A DNA stretch of 64,000 bases from Microbacterium sp. (GCF_017305435.1 NZ_JAFKIP010000004.1:248001-312000); one strand, 5' to 3'. Counted from the stretch's first letter, positions 7,007 through 18,826 are shown. A program made the numbers and translations. The notes: generated by a model from the letters alone, not told the origin.

Positions 7007-7091
7007 GGGATTCTCCTTGTTTTCTCGGTGGTGTCTCGGCCGGGGCGGGCCCGTCCGGGTCGGGATCAGTCTAGGTGCGAGGCTCGACGCG

Positions 7092-8093
7092 TCAGGGGAG
7101 GACGACGACCTGTGCGCCGAACACGAGCCCCGCCCCGAAGCCGATCTGGAGGGCGAGGCCGCCGCTCAGCTCCGGGTGCTCCTCGAGGAGGCGATGCGTC
7201 GCGAGCGGGATGGATGCCGCCGACGTGTTGCCGGTCGTCTCGATGTCGCGCCCGATGACGACCGTGTCGGGCAGCTTGAGCTGCTTCGCGAACTCGTCGA
7301 TGATGCGCATGTTGGCCTGGTGCGGGACGAACGCGGCGAGGTCGGATGCCTCGACGCCGGCGGCTTCGAGAGCCTGACGCGCGACCTTCACCATCTCCCA
7401 CACCGCCCAGCGGAACACCGTCGGGCCCTCCTGGCGGAGCGTCGGCCACGGCGCGACGCCGTCGCGGAACTCGACGAGGGTGTGGTTCATGCCGACGGCA
7501 TCCGACTTGGATCCGTCCGAGCCCCAGACGGTGGGTCCGATGCCGGGATAGTCGCTCGGGCCGATGACGACGGCACCCGCGCCGTCGCCGAGCAGGAAGG
7601 AGATCGATCGGTCGGTCGGGTCGACGACGTCGCTGAGCTTCTCGGCGCCGATGACGACCGCGTAGTGCGCGACACCGCCACGGATCAAGGCGTCGGCCTG
7701 CGCGACGGCGTACGCGAACCCGGCGCAGGCGGCGTTGACGTCGTAGGCGGCAGCCGGGTTCGCGCCGACCCTGTCGGCGACGATCGCGGAGACCGACGGG
7801 GTCTGCTTGGGGTTCGAGATCGTCGCGACGATGACGGCATCGATCTGCGACGGGTCGACGCCGGAGCGGGCGATCGCCTCCGCCGCGGCATCCGTCGACA
7901 GCTCGATCGCGGTCGTCTCGGCGTTCGCGCGCGCGCGGGTGACGATGCCCGTGCGCTGCCGGATCCACTCGTCGCTCGAGTCGATCGGGCCGACGAGGTC
8001 GTCGTTGGGCACGGCGTTCTCGCCGCGCGCGGCGCCGTACGCGTAGATACGGGTGTGCGCCGGTCCCGTGGGCTGGGTGAGGGTGATGCTCAC
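7092..8093 (-). CDS. fabH: 3-oxoacyl-[ACP] synthase III
   Basis: Initiating condensing enzyme that joins an acyl-CoA primer to malonyl-ACP. In actinobacteria it often uses branched primers, which would support iso/anteiso lipids. Cys123 (NAACAGFAYA), His258 (VPHQANMRI) and Asn289 (TTGNTSAAS) form the triad. GTG 8093 is chosen as start because it overlaps the fabD stop in GTGA and gives the usual 333 residues; an upstream open frame runs through fabD and is not coding. It overlaps fabD by 4 bases. Confidence 0.95.
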   Translation of the reverse strand: MSITLTQPTGPAHTRIYAYGAARGENAVPNDDLVGPIDSSDEWIRQRTGIVTRARANAETTAIELSTDAAAEAIARSGVDPSQIDAVIVATISNPKQTPSVSAIVADRVGANPAAAYDVNAACAGFAYAVAQADALIRGGVAHYAVVIGAEKLSDVVDPTDRSISFLLGDGAGAVVIGPSDYPGIGPTVWGSDGSKSDAVGMNHTLVEFRDGVAPWPTLRQEGPTVFRWAVWEMVKVARQALEAAGVEASDLAAFVPHQANMRIIDEFAKQLKLPDTVVIGRDIETTGNTSAASIPLATHRLLEEHPELSGGLALQIGFGAGLVFGAQVVVLP

Positions 8094-9010
8094 GCGCCTT
8101 CTCCTGTCAGCAGAGCGGCCGCGGCCGCAAGGTCGTCGGGCGTCTTCACCGCGACGGTCGGGATGCCGCGCAACGCGCGCTTGGCGAGGCCGACGAGCGT
8201 CCCGGCGGGGGAGAGCTCGATGATCCCCGTCACGCCGCGCTCGGCGAACGACTCCATGCACAGGTCCCACCGCACGGGGGAGGCGACCTGGTTCACGAGG
8301 AGCTCCACCGCGGCGCTCCCCGTGTCGACGGTCGTGCCGTCGTTGTTCGTCCAGAGCGTCAGCCGCGGGTCGGATGCCGGGACGTCCGCCGCTGCGACGC
8401 GCAGCGCCTCGACCGCCGGCGCCATGTAGCGGGTGTGGAAGGCTCCGGCGACCTGCAGCGGGATGACGCGTGTGCCGGGGACGGGGGATTCGGCGAGAGC
8501 GGCGAGCGGGGCGAGAGCGCCCGCGGCGACGATCTGGCCGCCGCCGTTGTGGTTCGCCGGCGTGAGGTCGAGTTCCGCGAGGCGCGCGAGTACCGCGTCG
8601 CGGTCTCCGCCGATGACCGCGCTCATGCCGGTCTGCTCCGAGGCCGCGGCCTCCGCCATCGCGCGCCCGCGGATGCCGACGAGACGCATGCCGTCCGCGG
8701 GAGTGAGGACTCCCGCGGCGACGAGCGCGGCGATCTCGCCGACGGAGTGGCCGGCGACTCCGTCGGGGGTCGCGTTCGCGGCATACGTCAGCGCGGCGTA
8801 CGACAGCAGACTCGCGGCGACGATGAGGGGCTGAGCCACCTGCGTGTCGCGGATGCGGTCGGCATCCCACTCCGTGCCTGCCGCGACGAGATCGACACCC
8901 GCGTCGGAGGAGAACTGCTCCACGCGCTCACGCGCGCCGTCGAGCTCGAGCCACGGCGTGAGGAAACCGGGCGTCTGCGAGCCCTGACCGGGGAAGACGG
9001 TGATGATCAC
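8090..9010 (-). CDS. fabD: Malonyl-CoA:ACP transacylase
   Basis: Loads malonyl groups onto AcpP. It has FPGQGSQ (6-12), the nucleophile Ser89 in GHSVGE and catalytic His192 in GAFHT. GTG 9010 is preferred over the longer ATG 9058 because the family starts right before FPGQGSQ and AGGA stands eight bases upstream of GTG; this gives 306 residues. It is cotranscribed with fasR upstream and translationally coupled to fabH downstream. Confidence 0.93.
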   Translation of the reverse strand: MIITVFPGQGSQTPGFLTPWLELDGARERVEQFSSDAGVDLVAAGTEWDADRIRDTQVAQPLIVAASLLSYAALTYAANATPDGVAGHSVGEIAALVAAGVLTPADGMRLVGIRGRAMAEAAASEQTGMSAVIGGDRDAVLARLAELDLTPANHNGGGQIVAAGALAPLAALAESPVPGTRVIPLQVAGAFHTRYMAPAVEALRVAAADVPASDPRLTLWTNNDGTTVDTGSAAVELLVNQVASPVRWDLCMESFAERGVTGIIELSPAGTLVGLAKRALRGIPTVAVKTPDDLAAAAALLTGEGA

Positions 9011-9112
9011 TGCTCTATCCTGCCAAGATCTGGGCGCGCGTGCTGGGGGTCTTGTCACAAGAAACGCCGGATGCCTTGTGCGCGCCCCACAAGCACTCCG
9101 ACGTCCCGGGGA

Positions 9113-10321
9113 TCATCCGGGTCGACGGACGGCACGGCGCCGGGTGACGTCGGTGCCGATCGAGCCGATGATGAGGGCGGTCTGGAGGATGAGGGCCTCG
9201 CGGGGTCCCGTGGCATCCCAGCCGATGACGTCCGAGACGCGCTTGAGCCGATAACGCACGGTGTTGGGGTGCACGAACAGCTCACGTGCGGTCGCCTCGA
9301 GCGACCGACCGTTGTCGAGGTAGCTCCAGAGCGTCGTCACGAGGTCGGATGAGTGCGCCTGGAGCGGCCGGTAGATGCGCTCGACGAGCGTCGCCTTCGC
9401 GGCGGTGTCGCCCGCGAGCGCGCGCTCGGGGAGCAGATCATCGGCCTCGACGGGTCGCGGCGCGCCGCGCCATGCTCCCGCGACGGCGAAGCCCGCGAGC
9501 GCCGCGCGCGCGCTCTGACCGGCGTCGAGGAGGGCGGGGACGGTGGGCCCGAGCACGAGATGGCCGGCGCCGAAGCCGGGTTCGAGCCGCTTCGCGATCT
9601 CGGTGAAGGCGAGCTCGCCGTTCGGGTCCTCGCCGCCGGGGGTCACGGCACGTCCGATGACGAGGACGAGTCGAGACCCCTGCACGCCGATGAGGACATC
9701 GACGCCGAGCTTCCGCGCGATGCGGCGCAGCTGGTCGACGTCCACCTGCGCGGGCGTCGTCCCCACGAGGACGGCGACCTCGCCGTGACCGTGCCAGCCC
9801 AGGGCGGCGATACGGCTCGGCAGCTCTTCGTCGGCTTCGCCGGTGAGGATCGAGTCGACGACGAGGGCTTCGAGCCGGGCATCCCACAGCCCTCGCGCCT
9901 CGGCGGCGCGCGCGTACACATCGGCCGAGGCGAACGCCACCTCGCGTGAGAACAGCAGGATGCTCTCCCGCAGGTCCTCGGCGCGTCCGGCGACGCGCTC
10001 CTCCGTCACGGCGACCGTGACGCGGATCAGCTGCAGCGTCTGCGTCAGGCTGACGCTGCGCAGCAGCTCACGCGGCGCCGCGGCGAAGATGTCGGCCGCG
10101 ATCCACGGCGTCGAACCGGGGTCGTCGTACCACTGGATGAACGACGCGATGCCCGCCTGCGCGACGAGGCCCACCGCGGAGCGCCGTGCCGGAGGCATGT
10201 CGGCGTACCACGGGAGGGAGTCCTCGAGACGCTTGATCGTCGCCGTCGCCAGATCGCCGGAGATCCGCCGCAGCCAGGCGAGGGTCTCCGCCTTCTCCTG
10301 GGCGGTCGGGCGAGCGGGCAT
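9113..10321 (-). CDS. fasR: PucR/CdaR-type transcriptional regulator, FasR-like
   Basis: A 402-residue regulator with an N-terminal alpha-helical sensory region, a middle GGDEF-like CdaR domain and a C-terminal helix-turn-helix of the PucR type (LEATARELFVHPNTVRYRLK, about residues 350-370). Its place between aceE and fabD matches the actinobacterial FasR locus, where the protein controls the fab genes; the symbol rests on that synteny. Only eight bases separate it from aceE, so it is probably cotranscribed with the genes it may regulate. Confidence 0.85.
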   Translation of the reverse strand: MPARPTAQEKAETLAWLRRISGDLATATIKRLEDSLPWYADMPPARRSAVGLVAQAGIASFIQWYDDPGSTPWIAADIFAAAPRELLRSVSLTQTLQLIRVTVAVTEERVAGRAEDLRESILLFSREVAFASADVYARAAEARGLWDARLEALVVDSILTGEADEELPSRIAALGWHGHGEVAVLVGTTPAQVDVDQLRRIARKLGVDVLIGVQGSRLVLVIGRAVTPGGEDPNGELAFTEIAKRLEPGFGAGHLVLGPTVPALLDAGQSARAALAGFAVAGAWRGAPRPVEADDLLPERALAGDTAAKATLVERIYRPLQAHSSDLVTTLWSYLDNGRSLEATARELFVHPNTVRYRLKRVSDVIGWDATGPREALILQTALIIGSIGTDVTRRRAVRRPG

Positions 10322-10329
10322 CGAGTCGG

Positions 10330-13059
<2,730 letters not shown>

Positions 13060-13139
13060 GGGAGACCTTTCGTCATCTGGCAGATCGTGCCAGGGATGGG
13101 GCTTCGGATGCGCGCGGCTTTGTGCAGCGTCGACAACGC

Positions 13140-13173
13140 ACCGTGCATCAGCCTAGTCACATCGATGCACGGT
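13140..13173. promoter_or_regulatory. Inverted repeat around the likely aceE promoter (operator or terminator)
   Basis: ACCGTGCATC (13140-13149) and GATGCACGGT (13164-13173) form a perfect 10-bp inverted repeat with a 14-base centre. On the minus strand the centre contains TAGGCT, a good -10 for aceE. An operator is therefore plausible. It also lies just downstream of tRNA-Val, so a tRNA terminator is the other reading. Confidence 0.4.
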
Positions 13174-13201
13174 CGGCGCACGTCGCCGACGGAGGAGACG
13201 G

Positions 13202-13274
13202 TGGGCCCTGCCGGGATCGAACCGACGACATCCACGGTGTAAACGTGGCGCTCTACCAGCTGAGCTAAAGGCCC
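13202..13274 (-). tRNA. tRNA-Val (TAC)
   Basis: On the minus strand GGGCCTT pairs with AGGGCCC. The D-arm is AGCTCAGCTGGTAGAGC, the anticodon arm CCACG-TTTACAC-CGTGG has anticodon TAC, and the T-arm contains GTTCGATCC. Length is 73 bases with discriminator A and no complete encoded CCA. Confidence 0.95.
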
Positions 13275-13287
13275 TGGCCGGACCAGT

Positions 13288-14790
13288 CTACGAGTCGCGG
13301 CCGACGACTTTCGGCTCCGCAGGGTTGAAGTAGGTGTCGGCATCCTTCCCCAGCCGCGAGTTGCGGTGCGAGTAGGCGAAGTAGATGACGAAGCCGATGA
13401 CGAGCCAGACGAGGAAGCGCAGCCATGTCTCGACCGTGAGGTTGAGCATGAGGTACATGCAGACGAGCGCGGAGAGGATGGGCAGGACGGGGCTCCACGG
13501 CACGCGGAACCCGCGTTTCAGGTCGGGGCGCGTGCGGCGCAGCACGACGACGCCGATCGAGACCAGCACGAACGCGGAGAGCGTACCGATGTTGACCATC
13601 TCCTCGAGCACGCCGACGGGGGTGAGACCTGCGACGAGGGCGACGATGACCGTCACGATGATCGAGATGAGCCACGGCGTGCGCCGCGTGGGGTGCACCT
13701 TGGCCAGCCCCGCGGGGAGGAGATGATCGCGCGACATCGCGAAGATGATGCGGGTCGCGCCGATCAGGAGCGTCAGCACGACCGTCGTGAGACCCGCCAC
13801 CGCCCCGGCGGAGATGATCGTCGCCATCCACGCCTGACCGTGGTAGGCGAACGCGTTCGCGAGCGCCGCCGCCGGGTCGAGCTGGTCGTAGGAGACCATG
13901 CCCGTCACGACGAATGCGACCGCGCAGTACAGCAGGGTGCAGATCGCGAGGGACGCGATGATGCCGATCGGCATGTCGCGTTGCGGGTTCTTCGTCTCCT
14001 CCGCCGTGGTCGCGACGACGTCGAAGCCGATGTACGCGAAGAAGACGAGAGCCGCGCCGGCGAAGATCCCGCCGACGCCGAACGCCATCGGCTCTGCCCC
14101 GGAGAGGAACTGCAGGAGGGGCTGGGTGAGGCCCGTCGCGACCTCGCGCGGTGCGGCATCCGGAACGAACGGCGAGTAGTTGGCGGGGTTGATGAACATG
14201 ATGCCCGCGACGATGACGAACAGGACGATGAAGAGCTTGACGGCGACGAGCACGAGATTGACGCGCATCGATTCCCGGATGCCGAGGGTCATCAGCACGC
14301 CGAGGACGAGGACGAGGAGGATCGCCATCAGGTCGACGGTTCCGCCGTACCCGATGGCGGCGGGGAGGGGCGCTCCGAGCTGCTGCAGCAGGACGCCGAG
14401 GTACGCACTCCACCCCTGCGCGACGACCGACGCGCCGAGGAACATCTCCAGGATCAGGTCCCAGCCGATGATCCACGCGAACAGTTCGCCGAGCGAGGCG
14501 TAGGAGAACGTGTAGGCCGACCCGGACACGGGCACCGTGGAGGCGAACTCCGCGTAGCACATGGCTGCCAGGGCGCAGGCGATCGCGGCGACGACGAAGC
14601 TCACGACGATCGCGGGGCCGGCGACCTCATGCGCGGCGCGGCCCGTCAAGGTGAAGATGCCCGCGCCGATGACGACGCCGACACCGAAGATCGTGAGATC
14701 CAGCGCGGCCAGCGATTTGCGGAGCTGGAACTCCGGTTCCTCCGTGTCGGCGATCGACCGTTCGACCGATTTCGTACGCATCACGCTCAT
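13288..14790 (-). CDS. APC-family amino-acid permease (cationic amino acid transporter type)
   Basis: A 500-residue membrane protein with about twelve hydrophobic helices beginning at residue 35. The first carries IFGVGVVIGAGIFTLTG, the substrate-binding unwound segment of the APC superfamily. VFFAYIGFDVVATTAEETKNPQRDMP and the overall length fit YfnA/CAT-type importers; the exact substrate is not predictable. ATG 14790 is preferred over ATG 14835 because GAGGAGG stands just before it. It lies 13 bases downstream of tRNA-Val in map order but reads toward it. Confidence 0.88.
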   Translation of the reverse strand: MSVMRTKSVERSIADTEEPEFQLRKSLAALDLTIFGVGVVIGAGIFTLTGRAAHEVAGPAIVVSFVVAAIACALAAMCYAEFASTVPVSGSAYTFSYASLGELFAWIIGWDLILEMFLGASVVAQGWSAYLGVLLQQLGAPLPAAIGYGGTVDLMAILLVLVLGVLMTLGIRESMRVNLVLVAVKLFIVLFVIVAGIMFINPANYSPFVPDAAPREVATGLTQPLLQFLSGAEPMAFGVGGIFAGAALVFFAYIGFDVVATTAEETKNPQRDMPIGIIASLAICTLLYCAVAFVVTGMVSYDQLDPAAALANAFAYHGQAWMATIISAGAVAGLTTVVLTLLIGATRIIFAMSRDHLLPAGLAKVHPTRRTPWLISIIVTVIVALVAGLTPVGVLEEMVNIGTLSAFVLVSIGVVVLRRTRPDLKRGFRVPWSPVLPILSALVCMYLMLNLTVETWLRFLVWLVIGFVIYFAYSHRNSRLGKDADTYFNPAEPKVVGRDS

Positions 14791-14888
14791 GTCCGCTCCT
14801 CCTCGGGACGGGGCCATCGGGGCGCCAGGGACCACATGTTAGTGCTCGCCGGTTGCGACCGGGAGGGGCTTTCGTCGATGGCGCAGGA

Positions 14889-14894
14889 TAGGTT
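14889..14894 (+). promoter_or_regulatory. -10 element TAGGTT (leaderless arrangement)
   Basis: TAGGTT ends six bases before GTG 14901. The intervening GGAGAC could alternatively act as a very close ribosome site. Confidence 0.45.
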
Positions 14895-14900
14895 GGAGAC

Positions 14901-15632
14901 GTGAAAGCACGCCTTCTCGACCAGCAGCTCCTGATCGACCTCGCCCGCCTGGACGGCGTGATCCGCGCCGCCGACGCAGCGCGCCGCAACCCGGCCCAGA
15001 GCGCGCGCGTGAGCGAGCTGCTGAGCGAGCGCCAGGCGCAGTCGGCGGTGCTGACGGGTCTTCTCGGCGACCGCGACGACGCGCGCACCGAACTCGCCCG
15101 GCTCGAGTCGGATGTCGCACTCGTCGATGCGCGCACGGCTCGCGACACCGAGCGACTCGCGGCGACGAGCAACGCGAAAGAGGCCCAGGGGCTGGAGCAC
15201 GAGCTCGTCTCCCTCGCGAAGCGCAAGGGCGACCTCGAGGACGCCGAGCTCGTCATCATGGAGAAGCTCGAGACCGCGGATGCCGCCGTCGCGCAGCAGG
15301 AGGCCGTGATCGCTGAGATCAACGCGGAGGGTGCGCGCCTGAGCGCGGAGGGCAAGGCCGCGGTCGCCGCCGCGACGGAGTCGTGGGACTCGGCGACGCG
15401 TGATCGTGCGGCGCTCGCCGCCCGAGTGCCCGCCGACCTGCTCGGACTCTACGACCGGCTCGCGGCCCGCGGCGTCGGTGCCGGCGAGCTGCGGCAGCGG
15501 ACGTGCGGAGCCTGCCACATGGTCCTCTCCGGCACCGATCTGCAGACACTGCGACAGGCCGACGACGACGAGGTCGCGATGTGTCCCGAGTGCGGCGCCA
15601 TCCTCGTACGCACCCCCGAGTCCGGGCTGTGA
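14901..15632 (+). CDS. Zinc-ribbon coiled-coil protein (C4-type)
   Basis: A 243-residue protein, nearly all long charged alpha helix from residue 1 to about 185 (likely antiparallel coiled coil). It ends in a C4 zinc ribbon with paired cysteines: CGACH near residue 203 and CPEC near residue 232. This is the architecture of the CT398/zf-RING_7-like family; members have been linked to nucleic-acid or secretion functions, but no role can be assigned here. The family is often encoded next to RNase H or polymerase genes in actinobacteria, as here. The GTG start is supported by the promoter arrangement. Confidence 0.8.
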   Translation: MKARLLDQQLLIDLARLDGVIRAADAARRNPAQSARVSELLSERQAQSAVLTGLLGDRDDARTELARLESDVALVDARTARDTERLAATSNAKEAQGLEHELVSLAKRKGDLEDAELVIMEKLETADAAVAQQEAVIAEINAEGARLSAEGKAAVAAATESWDSATRDRAALAARVPADLLGLYDRLAARGVGAGELRQRTCGACHMVLSGTDLQTLRQADDDEVAMCPECGAILVRTPESGL

Positions 15633-15645
15633 TCCGACGGCGGCG

Positions 15646-17370
15646 ATGACCGCACCGCCGCGATGGCGCGTCGTCGGGGCGGACGGTTCCGGCATCGTCG
15701 TCGTCGATCTCGACGAGGACCTGCGCGAGACGGGTCGCACGCGGGGCGACGTGGTAGACCTGGCGATCGCGGCATCCGCCGCCCCGGCGACGACCCGCTG
15801 GGTCTGGAGCGACACGGCCCGGTGGTACCCGCAGCTGCTCGCGCACGGGGTCACCGCGGCACGCGGCCACGACCTGCGGCTCTGCCACGCGATCCTCCGT
15901 GACAGCGCGTGGACGCCCGAGGCGTCCGATCTTCGCGGGGCGGTGGTGTGGGATGCCGCGACGGCCGAACCCTCGGACGGGGCCCCGGCGCTGTTCGATC
16001 TCGACGACGGGGAGGCCGGAGCGGTCGGCGTGCCGAACGGCGTGGATGCCGCCGTCGACGAGTTCCGGAGGCAGCGTGCGGCACTCGCGGGGTCGACCGA
16101 CCCCGCACGGCTCGAGCTCCTGCTCGCGGCGGAGTCCGCAGGCGCGCTCATCGCGGCGGAGCTGCACGCCGCCGGGGTGCCCTGGAGCCGCGAGGTGCAC
16201 GAGGGCATCCTCGAGGAGACCCTCGGTGGACGGCCCGCTGCCGGCGAGCTCGCACCACGCGTGCGCGAGCTCGGAGCCGTCGTGCGGGCGGCGCTCGGAG
16301 ATCCCGCCGCGAGCCTGGATTCGCAGCCGAAGCTCCTGCGCAGCCTGCACCGCGTCGGCGTGCTCGCGGAGTCGACCAGCCGATGGGAGCTGGCGCGATT
16401 CGATCACCCCGCGATCGGTCCGCTGCTGCAGTACAAGAAGCTCACGCGCCTCGCGAACGCGAACGGGTGGACCTGGCTGGACGAATGGGCGCGCGGGGGG
16501 CGGTTCCGACCCGTCTACGTGCCGGGCGGCGTCGTGACGGGCCGGTGGGCGTCATCGGGCGGCGGCGCGCTGCAGCTGCCGCGGCAGCTCCGCCCGGCCG
16601 TGCGCGCGGACCCGGGCTGGACGCTCATCGTCGCCGATGTGGCTCAGCTCGAGCCGCGCGTGCTCGCCGCGATGTCGGGAGACCGCGCCTTGGCCGAGGC
16701 CGCGCGTGGGCGCGACCTCTATGACGGACTGGTCGAACGCGGCATCGTGGACAGCCGGCAGGAGGCGAAGATCGCGATGCTGGGGGCGATGTACGGGGCC
16801 ACGACCGGCGACAGCGGGCGGCTCGTCCCGGCCCTGCGACGCGCCTACCCGCGGGCGATGGGTCTCGTCGACGAGGCGGCACGGCTGGGCGCCGAAGGTG
16901 GCGTCGTCACGACGTGGCTCGGCCGTACGAGCCCGGGCGTCTCGGACGGCTGGCGCGACGCCCAAGGCCGCGCCGGTGCCCCGGACGCGACCGAGGCCGA
17001 CCGGGCGCGCGCCCGTCGCTCAGCCGGCGATCGTGGGCGCTTCACGCGCAACTTCGTCGTACAGGGCACCGCCGCCGAATGGGCCCTCGCCTGGCTGGGG
17101 AGCCTCCGCACGGAACTCGCGCAGCTGCCGGCTGTCGATGCCGCGAGCGGGGGAGAGGCGACGGCATCCGGCCCCGTCTTCTCCCGGCGTGCGCACCTGT
17201 GCTTCTTCCTCCACGACGAGATCATCGTGCACGCCCCGCTCGGCCAGGCCGACCTCGTCGCCGAGGCCGTGCGGCGGTCGGCGGCGCGCGCGACGCAGAT
17301 TCTCTTCGGCGCGTTCCCTCTCGACTTCCCGCTGGATCTGCGGATCGCTCCGGATGCCACGAAGGACTGA
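15646..17370 (+). CDS. Bifunctional 3'-5' exonuclease/DNA polymerase (PolA-like)
   Basis: A family A DNA polymerase relative of 574 residues, shorter than true PolA (about 880) and lacking the 5' nuclease domain. Polymerase motif A reads IVADVAQLEPRVLAAMSGD, motif B appears as RQEAKIAMLGAMYGATTGD and motif C as FFLHDEIIVH. The N-terminal 180 residues stand where the 3'-5' exonuclease would be, but I see no clear DEDD set, so proofreading is doubtful. ATG 15646 lies 13 bases after the zinc-ribbon gene, so the two are cotranscribed. The role is probably repair rather than replication, by inference. Confidence 0.85.
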   Translation: MTAPPRWRVVGADGSGIVVVDLDEDLRETGRTRGDVVDLAIAASAAPATTRWVWSDTARWYPQLLAHGVTAARGHDLRLCHAILRDSAWTPEASDLRGAVVWDAATAEPSDGAPALFDLDDGEAGAVGVPNGVDAAVDEFRRQRAALAGSTDPARLELLLAAESAGALIAAELHAAGVPWSREVHEGILEETLGGRPAAGELAPRVRELGAVVRAALGDPAASLDSQPKLLRSLHRVGVLAESTSRWELARFDHPAIGPLLQYKKLTRLANANGWTWLDEWARGGRFRPVYVPGGVVTGRWASSGGGALQLPRQLRPAVRADPGWTLIVADVAQLEPRVLAAMSGDRALAEAARGRDLYDGLVERGIVDSRQEAKIAMLGAMYGATTGDSGRLVPALRRAYPRAMGLVDEAARLGAEGGVVTTWLGRTSPGVSDGWRDAQGRAGAPDATEADRARARRSAGDRGRFTRNFVVQGTAAEWALAWLGSLRTELAQLPAVDAASGGEATASGPVFSRRAHLCFFLHDEIIVHAPLGQADLVAEAVRRSAARATQILFGAFPLDFPLDLRIAPDATKD

Positions 17371-17414
17371 CGCGTCGCGGCGGACCAGGCGCCGCGCGAC
17401 TAGGATCGACGGTG

Positions 17415-17790
17415 CGAATGGGTCGGCTGGACGGTCGCGTGGCGGGGTGACCCGCACCGAGGAACGTCCGGGCTCCACATGGCAGGGCGGTGGGTAACAC
17501 CCACCCGGAGCGATCCGCGAGACAGTGCCACAGAGAGCAGACCGCCGCGGCTTCGGCCGCGGTAAGGGTGAAAGGGTGGTGTAAGAGACCACCGGGGTCG
17601 TGGTGACACGACCCGCACGGTAAACCTCGCCCGGAGCAAGGTCAGACAGAGGATGTTGACGCGGCCCGCCGAGTCCTCGGGTAGACCGCTGGAGCGGCAC
17701 GGCAACGTGTCGCCGAGAGAGATGACCGTCCACGGAGCACGCCTCGCGCGTGCTCCCGGACAGAACCCGGCGTACAGGCCGGCCCATTCG
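17415..17790 (+). ncRNA. rnpB: RNase P RNA (class A)
   Basis: Catalytic RNA that matures tRNA 5' ends. The conserved core elements are in order: GAGGAACGTCCGGGCTCC near 17459, CAGTGCCACAGAGA near 17522, AGGGTGAAAGGGTG near 17563, AGAGACCACCG near 17585, GGTAAACC near 17620 and ACAGAACCCGGCGTACAGG near 17760. The ends pair as helix P1: CGAATGGGTCGGC at 17415 with GGCCGGCCCATTCG at 17777-17790. A small GAGCC/GGCTC hairpin (17798-17811) may be the terminator and overlaps the end of ppgK. Confidence 0.97.
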
Positions 17791-17809
17791 CCCTCTCGAG
17801 CCGCGGGGC

Positions 17810-18580
17810 TCAGCGCTCGTCGTCGAGCGCGAGCGCTGCCGCGCCGATGATCCCCGCGTTGTTGCGGTGGACGGCCGGCACGATGGGCGTCTTGAGGTGG
17901 AGGAGCGGAAGGAACTCGTCCGCATGCTTGGAGACCCCGCCACCGACGATGAACAGGTCGGGGCTCAGGAGGAATTCGAGGTACGAGTAGTAGCTCTGCA
18001 GGCGGCGCGCCCACTTCGACCAGGTCAACTGCTCGCGCTCGACCGCGGAGTACGCCGCCCAGGCTTCGAAGTCCTTCTTCCGGTTCGCGCGCTGCAGGTG
18101 ACCCAGTTCGGCGTTGGGGATCAGGTGCCCGTTGTAGAGCACGGCGGTGCCGATCCCGGTGCCGAGCGTCGTGAGGATCGTGAGGCCCGCGGCATCCCGT
18201 GCGGCGCCGTAGCGCGCCTCGGCGACACCCGCGACGTCGGCGTCGTTGGCGAAGTGGATGTCGCGGCCGAGGCCGTCCTCGAAGAACTTCTCCGCTTCGA
18301 ACCCGATCCACGTGTCCGCAACGTTCGCGGCGGACAGCGTGCGCCCGTTCTTGACGATCGCGGGGAAGGCGACACCGAGCGGGATGTCGGCGTCCGAGAC
18401 GCCGAGGGTTCCGAGGACCTGCCGGACGGCGTCCAGCACGTCGCCGGGCTCTGCGCCCGCCGGCGTCGCGACCTTGACGCGGTCGCTCAAGAGCTCGCCG
18501 TGTGCAAGGTCGACGAGCGCTCCCTTGATGCCGGTGCCGCCGATGTCCACTCCGACCGCACGGGTCGCCTTCGTCGTCAT
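17810..18580 (-). CDS. ppgK: Polyphosphate glucokinase
   Basis: Phosphorylates glucose using polyphosphate (and usually ATP) in the cytoplasm, an enzyme typical of actinobacteria. The 256-residue ROK-fold protein has the phosphate loop VDIGGTGIKG (11-20), catalytic FANDADVAGVAEA, TTLGTGIGTA and GHL, and the family-specific WSKWARRLQSYYSYLEFLLSPDLFIVGGGVSK. It is convergent with rnpB. Its ATG lies six bases after TAGGGT, the leaderless arrangement. Confidence 0.95.
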   Translation of the reverse strand: MTTKATRAVGVDIGGTGIKGALVDLAHGELLSDRVKVATPAGAEPGDVLDAVRQVLGTLGVSDADIPLGVAFPAIVKNGRTLSAANVADTWIGFEAEKFFEDGLGRDIHFANDADVAGVAEARYGAARDAAGLTILTTLGTGIGTAVLYNGHLIPNAELGHLQRANRKKDFEAWAAYSAVEREQLTWSKWARRLQSYYSYLEFLLSPDLFIVGGGVSKHADEFLPLLHLKTPIVPAVHRNNAGIIGAAALALDDER

Positions 18581-18586
18581 ACGTCA

Positions 18587-18592
18587 ACCCTA
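18587..18592 (-). promoter_or_regulatory. -10 element TAGGGT of ppgK (leaderless arrangement)
   Basis: TAGGGT on the minus strand, then TGACGT, then ATG 18580. There is no ribosome site between them. Confidence 0.5.
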
Positions 18593-18640
18593 TCCGCGCG
18601 CTCGTTAGGATCGGAGGACACTCAGGGAAAGGGGCCCGCG

Positions 18641-18826
18641 ATGTCGGCAGGCGAAGACAAGTTCTGGTACAACCTCACGACCGGCAGGGTCGAGCGGGGC
18701 TTCGAGTCGCCCGCGATCGATCGCGCCGGCCCGTTCGACACCGAGGAGGAGGCGGCGAACGCCCCGCAGCTGCTCGCCGAGCGCTCGCGCGCATGGGCTG
18801 AGGAAGACGCCGAGGAAGACGCCTGA
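18641..18826 (+). CDS. Small SPOR-like acidic protein (61 aa)
   Basis: A 61-residue acidic protein: KFWYNLTTGRVERGF, then GPFDTEEEAANA and an acidic tail. It matches a short actinobacterial family usually listed as SPOR-domain or, misleadingly, methionine aminopeptidase. The FWYN-TG-VE ... GPFDT pattern would form the beta-alpha unit of a SPOR-like fold. The function is unknown. TAGGAT at 18605-18610 is a likely -10, giving a short leader with AGGGAAAGG. Confidence 0.75.
   Translation: MSAGEDKFWYNLTTGRVERGFESPAIDRAGPFDTEEEAANAPQLLAERSRAWAEEDAEEDA

Noticed and set aside
17400-18587. Minus-strand 395-residue frame across ppgK and rnpB
   Set aside because: It reads the RNase P RNA and ppgK in the wrong frame.
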